Assembly (NCBI GenBank): GCA_016789955.1
Contig: JAEUPB010000036.1
Coordinates: 44,588 to 108,587, forward strand
Length of the DNA stretch: 64,000 bases
Origin: Rubrivivax sp.
Lineage (GTDB): Bacteria; Pseudomonadota; Gammaproteobacteria; Burkholderiales; Burkholderiaceae_C
Direction of reading: 5' to 3'
Shown here: piece after piece, positions 61,501 through 64,000 of the stretch
Layout: each line of letters opens with the position of its first letter
Position numbering within the stretch: position 1 is the first letter of the stretch
Made by a program: the position numbers and the translations under genes
The notes under the pieces: generated by a model
The model's database searches: none
The model's input: the letters and a program-made list of their open reading frames with translations, nothing else
Told to the model about the DNA's origin: nothing

Positions 61501-64000
61501 TCAGCGCGGCCAGGTCGTCGGTGGCCATCGCATCGGCCTGCGTCGCGGTGATCGCGGCCACCTGGGCCGAGGTCAGCGCGGCGAACTGCGCCGTGGTCAG
61601 CGCATTGAGGTCGTCGGAGGACAGGCTCGCCACCTGCGACGTGGCCAGGGCCGCCACCTGCGCGTTGGTGAGCGCACCGATCTGCGCCGAGTCGAGCGCG
61701 GCCAGCGCGTCGCTGGTCAGCGCGCGGATCGCCGCGCTGGTCAGCGCGCGCAGGTCGTCGCTGCCGATCACGTCGGTCTGCGCCGAGGTCAGGCCGGCGG
61801 CCTGCCCGGACGTGAGTGCCGTGAACTGCGCCGTGGTGAGGGCGTCGAACTGGGCCGTGTCCAGCGTGGCCAGGTTGGCCGTGGACAGGCCGCGCATCGC
61901 GCTGACGCTGATCGCCGCGAGGTCATCGGTGGCCAGCACGTCGGCCTGCGCGGTGGTGAAGGCCGCCACCTGCGCGGAGGTGAGCGCGGCGTACTGCGCC
62001 GTGGTGAGCGCGTTCAGGTCGGCCTGGTCGAGCGAGGCGATCTGGCGGCTGGTGAGCGCCGCCACCTGGGCGTTGGTGAGGTTGGGCAGCTGGGTCGAGT
62101 CCAGCGCGGCCAGCGCGTCGGTGGACAGCGCGCGGATCGAGCCGCTGGAGATCGCCGCCAGGTCGTCGGTGGCCATCGCGTCGGCCTGGTCCGCCGTGAT
62201 CGCGGCCACCTGGGCCGAGGTCAGCGCGGCGAACTGCGCCGTGGTCAGCGCGTTCAGGTCGTCGGTGGACATCGCCGCGATCTGCGTCGTGCCGAGCGTG
62301 CCGATCTGCGTCGGCGACAGCACCGCGATCTGGGCCGAGTCGAGCGCCGCCAGCGCATCGCTGGTCAGCGCACGCACGGCGGCCGTGCTCATCGCGGCAA
62401 GGTCGTCGGTGGCGATGGCATCGAGCTGCGCCGACGTGATGCCGACCGCCTGTGCCGACGTGAGCGCGGCGAACTGCGCCGTGGTCATCGCGTTGAACTG
62501 CGCGGTGTCCAGCGTCGACAGATTGGCCGTCGACAGGCCACGCAGCGCCGTGGCGCCGATGGCGGCCAGGTCGTCGGTGGCCAGCACGTCGGCCTGAGCG
62601 GTCGTGAGGGCGGCCACCTGGGCCGAGGTCAGCGCGGCGTACTGGGCGGTGGTGAGCGCGTTCAGGTCGGCCTGGTCCAGCGAGGAGATCTGGCGGCTGG
62701 TGAGCGCGGCCACCTGGGCGTTGGTCAGCGCCGGCAGCTGCGTCGAATCGAGCGCGGCCAGTGCATCGGTGCTCAGCCCGCGGATGGCCGCGGTGGAGAT
62801 GGCGGCGAGGTCGTCGGTGGCCAGCGCGTCGGCCTGCGTGGCCGTGATGGCGGCCACCTGGGCCGAGGTCATCGCGGCGAACTGTGCCGTGCCCAGCGAG
62901 TTGATGTCTTCGCTGGCCAGCGCCGCCAGCTGCGCGCTGGTGAGCGCGGCCACCTGGGCGTTGGTGAGGCTGCCGATCTGCGCGGAGTCGAGCGCGGCCA
63001 GCGCGTCGCTGGTCAGCGCGCGGATCGCGGCCGTGGAGAGGGCACGCAGGTCATCGGTGCCGATCACGTCGAGCTGCGCCGAGGTGATGGCTGCGGCCTG
63101 CGCCGAGGTCAGCGCGGCGAGCTGCGCCGAGGTCAGCGCGTCGAACTGCGCCGTGTCGAGCACTTCCACGTTGGCCGTGACCAGGCCGCGCAACGCTCCG
63201 CCGCTGATGGCCGCCAGGTCGTCGGTGGCGAGCACGTCGCCCTGCGCCGTGGTGAAGGCCGCCACCTGCGCCGACGTGAGCGCGGCGTACTGGGCGGTGG
63301 TGAGCGCGTTGAGGTCAGCCTGGTCGAGCGACGCGATCTGGCGGCTGGTGAGCGCCGCCACCTGGACCGACGTGAGGCTCGGCAACTGGGCCGAATCGAG
63401 CGCCGCGAGCGCGTCGGTCGAGAGCGCGCGGATCGAGCCGCTGGACAGCGCCGCGAGGTCCTCGGTGCCGATCGCATCGGTCTGGGCCGAGGTGATGGCG
63501 GCCGCCTGGGCCGAGGTCAACGCCCGGACCTGGGCCGTCGTCAGCGCGTTGAAGTCGTCGGTGGCGAGGCTGGCGACCTGGCCGGTGGTCAGCGCGGCGA
63601 CCTGGGCATTGGTCAGCACGCCGATCTGCGCCGAGTCGAGCGCGGCCAGCGCGTCGCTGGTCAGCGCACGGACCGCGGCCGTGCCCAGCGCCACCAGGTC
63701 ATCGGTGGCGATGACGTCGGTCTGCGTGGCCGACAGGCCGGCAGCTTGCGCGGAGGTCAGCGCGGCGAACTGACCGGTGGTCAGTGCGTCGAACTGGGCG
63801 GTGTCCAGCGCGGCGAGGTTGGCCGTCGAGAGACCGCGGATCGCCGTGACGCTGATCGCCGCGAGGTCATCGGTGGCGATGACGTCGGCCTGCGCCGTGG
63901 TGAGGGCGGCCACCTGGGCCGAGGTCAGCGCGGCGTACTGGGCGGTGGTGAGCGCGTTCAGGTCGGCCTGGTCGAGCGAGGAGATCTGGCGGCTGGTGAG
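58523..64000 (-). CDS. Giant octapeptide-repeat secreted protein, C-terminal 1825 residues (5' truncated by window edge)
   Basis: Open from the right edge of the window, so the N-terminus is missing. About 1600 residues consist of 8-residue units of the type A-L-T-T-A-Q-hydrophobic-A, with recurring variants ATDDLAA, LDSAQ and SDALAA. These are ordered in a 27-unit (216-residue, 648-bp) macrorepeat that occurs about seven times. After a short connection (TPVVLDLNGDGIHTL) come calcium-binding loops DLNGDG, DVNHDGVINDGRE, DSNHDGKLSALD and DADQDGRTALGE, a beta region and a Pro/Ala-rich end. No membrane helix. The layout is that of type I secreted adhesins with uncleaved C-terminal signals; the LapB-type exporter at 22-25 kb is a candidate. 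Thr/Ser in each octad could be O-glycosylated. Confidence 0.88.
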   Translation of the reverse strand, partial: LTSRQISSLDQADLNALTTAQYAALTSAQVAALTTAQADVIATDDLAAISVTAIRGLSTANLAALDTAQFDALTTGQFAALTSAQAAGLSATQTDVIATDDLVALGTAAVRALTSDALAALDSAQIGVLTNAQVAALTTGQVASLATDDFNALTTAQVRALTSAQAAAITSAQTDAIGTEDLAALSSGSIRALSTDALAALDSAQLPSLTSVQVAALTSRQIASLDQADLNALTTAQYAALTSAQVAAFTTAQGDVLATDDLAAISGGALRGLVTANVEVLDTAQFDALTSAQLAALTSAQAAAITSAQLDVIGTDDLRALSTAAIRALTSDALAALDSAQIGSLTNAQVAALTSAQLAALASEDINSLGTAQFAAMTSAQVAAITATQADALATDDLAAISTAAIRGLSTDALAALDSTQLPALTNAQVAALTSRQISSLDQADLNALTTAQYAALTSAQVAALTTAQADVLATDDLAAIGATALRGLSTANLSTLDTAQFNAMTTAQFAALTSAQAVGITSAQLDAIATDDLAAMSTAAVRALTSDALAALDSAQIAVLSPTQIGTLGTTQIAAMSTDDLNALTTAQFAALTSAQVAAITADQADAMATDDLAAISSGSIRALSTDALAALDSTQLPNLTNAQVAALTSRQIASLDQADLNALTTAQYAALTSAQVAAFTTAQADVLATDDLAAISVSAMRGLSTANLATLDTAQFDALTTAQFTALTSGQAAGLTSAQTDVIGSDDLRALTSAAIRALTSDALAALDSAQIGALTNAQVAALATSQVASLSSDDLNALTTAQFAALTSAQVAAITATQADAMATDDLAALTTASVRALSTDALAALDSAQLPAFTSQQVAALTSRQLSSLDQADLNALTTAQYAALTSAQVAAFTTAQADVLATDDLAAIQPAAIKGLTGASIAALDTAQFDGMTTAQFAAFTSAQAASITATQADAMSTEDLAALSTAAMKALTSDALAALDSAQLAVLGTGQIAGLGTGQIGSLSTDDFNALTTAQFAALTSTQVAAITAVQTDAMNTDDLAAISPNSLKAMTTDALAALDSAQIGVLTTAQVAAFTSRQIASLDATDLGALTTSQFAALTSAQTIALTTAQFDTIATDDLAAIGATAFKGLGSDDIGLLDTAQFDALTTTQLAALTSAQALGLTSAQLDVIGSDDLRALSTAAIRALTTDALAALDSAQLGALTNAQVAALSTTQVANLATDDFDALTTAQFAVLTSGQTASITATQMDVIGTDDLAAISTAALRALTTDALAALDSTQIPAFTNAQVAALTTRQIASLDAADLGALSTAQMAALTSAQVAAFTTAQFDTIATDDLAAINATALRSLATANIAVLDTAQFSALTTAQLGAFTATQAGAITSAQTDVLATDRLAAMSTAAIRALTTEALAAFDSAQIGALSNTQTAALSTTQLSTLATDDFNALTTAQFAALTSAQTASITATQMDAIGTDDLAAISTAAIRTLSTAALDALDTAQWDAITTRQIAALTTAQIASIATADFATLGTEQIAAFTTAQARALTTDQIIAFGTEQIAGLETADLRAMTTAQYAAWQTDDIAAMSSAQISALMAVTPVVLDLNGDGIHTLSAAQGVNFDLTGTGDTSAKVGWVGAGDGLLVRDVNHDGVINDGRELFGLATVLENGPAAGQRAGNGYNAMADLDSNHDGKLSALDAKWGELKVWVDADQDGRTALGELKGLMDLGVAEIDLSHVLSDKSENGNVHGMVGSWTDTAGQQHDVADVWFAKQDLQAPVSLGDVLAPPAGDLLGGAPATAAAPPTMVAATPAQRSWLDDELNRQTPLI
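59425..63960. repeat. Seven tandem 648-bp macrorepeats
   Basis: Sequences related to GGTCGGCCTGGTCGAGCG recur at 61369, 62017, 62665, 63313 and 63961, exactly 648 bp apart, and more diverged at 60721, 60073 and 59425. Each macrorepeat encodes 27 octapeptides in the same order of variants. The three at low coordinates have diverged (for example LDQADLN to LDATDLG to LDAADLG), while the rightmost four are close to one another, as expected from recent tandem duplication or gene conversion. Confidence 0.85.

Noticed and set aside
58974-62597. 1207-codon plus-strand frame opposite the repeat protein
   Set aside because: Repetitive only because it is antisense to the octapeptide repeats; no start signal or terminal domain.
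59425-64000. CRISPR array
   Set aside because: The periodicity is coding (24 and 648 bp), open through the whole stretch, without spacer-like unique segments.

Overview
The window is about 72% GC, almost entirely coding, and uses GTG and TTG starts with many 4-8 bp gene overlaps. Gene content suggests a betaproteobacterium of the order Burkholderiales, probably in the Rubrivivax/Leptothrix/Methylibium area. The pointers are a pca cluster, a PspA/AAA/TerB/ABC operon, the HPr-rel-A peptide system, GspA/GspB, and an alanine-rich octapeptide-repeat adhesin. The assignment rests on gene content only. No rRNA, tRNA, CRISPR array, insertion sequence or prophage was seen.

Layout. 1-2407: end of the beta-ketoadipate pathway (pcaI partial, pcaJ, pcaF). 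2.5-8.1 kb: a secreted protein with a C-terminal sorting tail, two small proteins, a large BTAD/ATPase/TPR regulator and a heme-oxygenase-like protein. 8.3-16.3 kb: an eight-gene minus-strand operon with TerB, an AAA+ ATPase, PspA, a membrane protein, a NitT/TauT-type ABC ATPase and permease, a substrate-binding protein fused to OmpA, and a coiled-coil protein. It has a recognisable promoter and looks like an envelope-stress or envelope-transport module. 16.4-20.1 kb: a histidine phosphatase, then an aminotransferase and two cytochromes c in coupled translation.

20.2-30.6 kb: an O-GlcNAc-transferase-like glycosyltransferase directly upstream of a type I secretion ATPase and HlyD adaptor, with a TolC-type gene further on. 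Between adaptor and TolC lies a minus-strand HPr-rel-A unit (candidate target protein, PqqD-like chaperone, HprK-related kinase, nucleotidyltransferase). 30.6-33 kb: gspB and gspA. 33.1-43.3 kb: an eight-gene minus-strand glycan cluster (asparagine synthase fused to DUF616, fucosyltransferase-like/FkbM fusion, methyltransferases, glycosyltransferase, cupin, DegT aminotransferase). 43.4-51.3 kb: periplasmic protein, two DUF1579-like proteins, a GST, a MacB/FtsX-type ABC exporter and a LytS/LytR-type two-component pair.

51.4-57.5 kb: a nucleotidyltransferase-fold protein, a TIGR04222 membrane protein with a Cys/Gly-rich tail, a Ser/Thr kinase-ATPase-TPR protein and a DUF692 (MNIO) enzyme, the last three overlapping. 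57.6-58.4 kb: nudC. 58.5-64.0 kb: the C-terminal 1825 residues of a giant secreted protein made of octapeptides in exact 648-bp (27-octad) macrorepeats, ending in calcium-binding loops. It is truncated by the right edge.

The best candidates for under-described systems are the DUF692/kinase/Cys-tail cluster, the HPr-rel-A unit inside the type I secretion locus, the PspA/AAA/TerB/ABC-OmpA operon, and a possible link between the glycosyltransferase, the type I exporter and the Thr/Ser-rich repeat protein.
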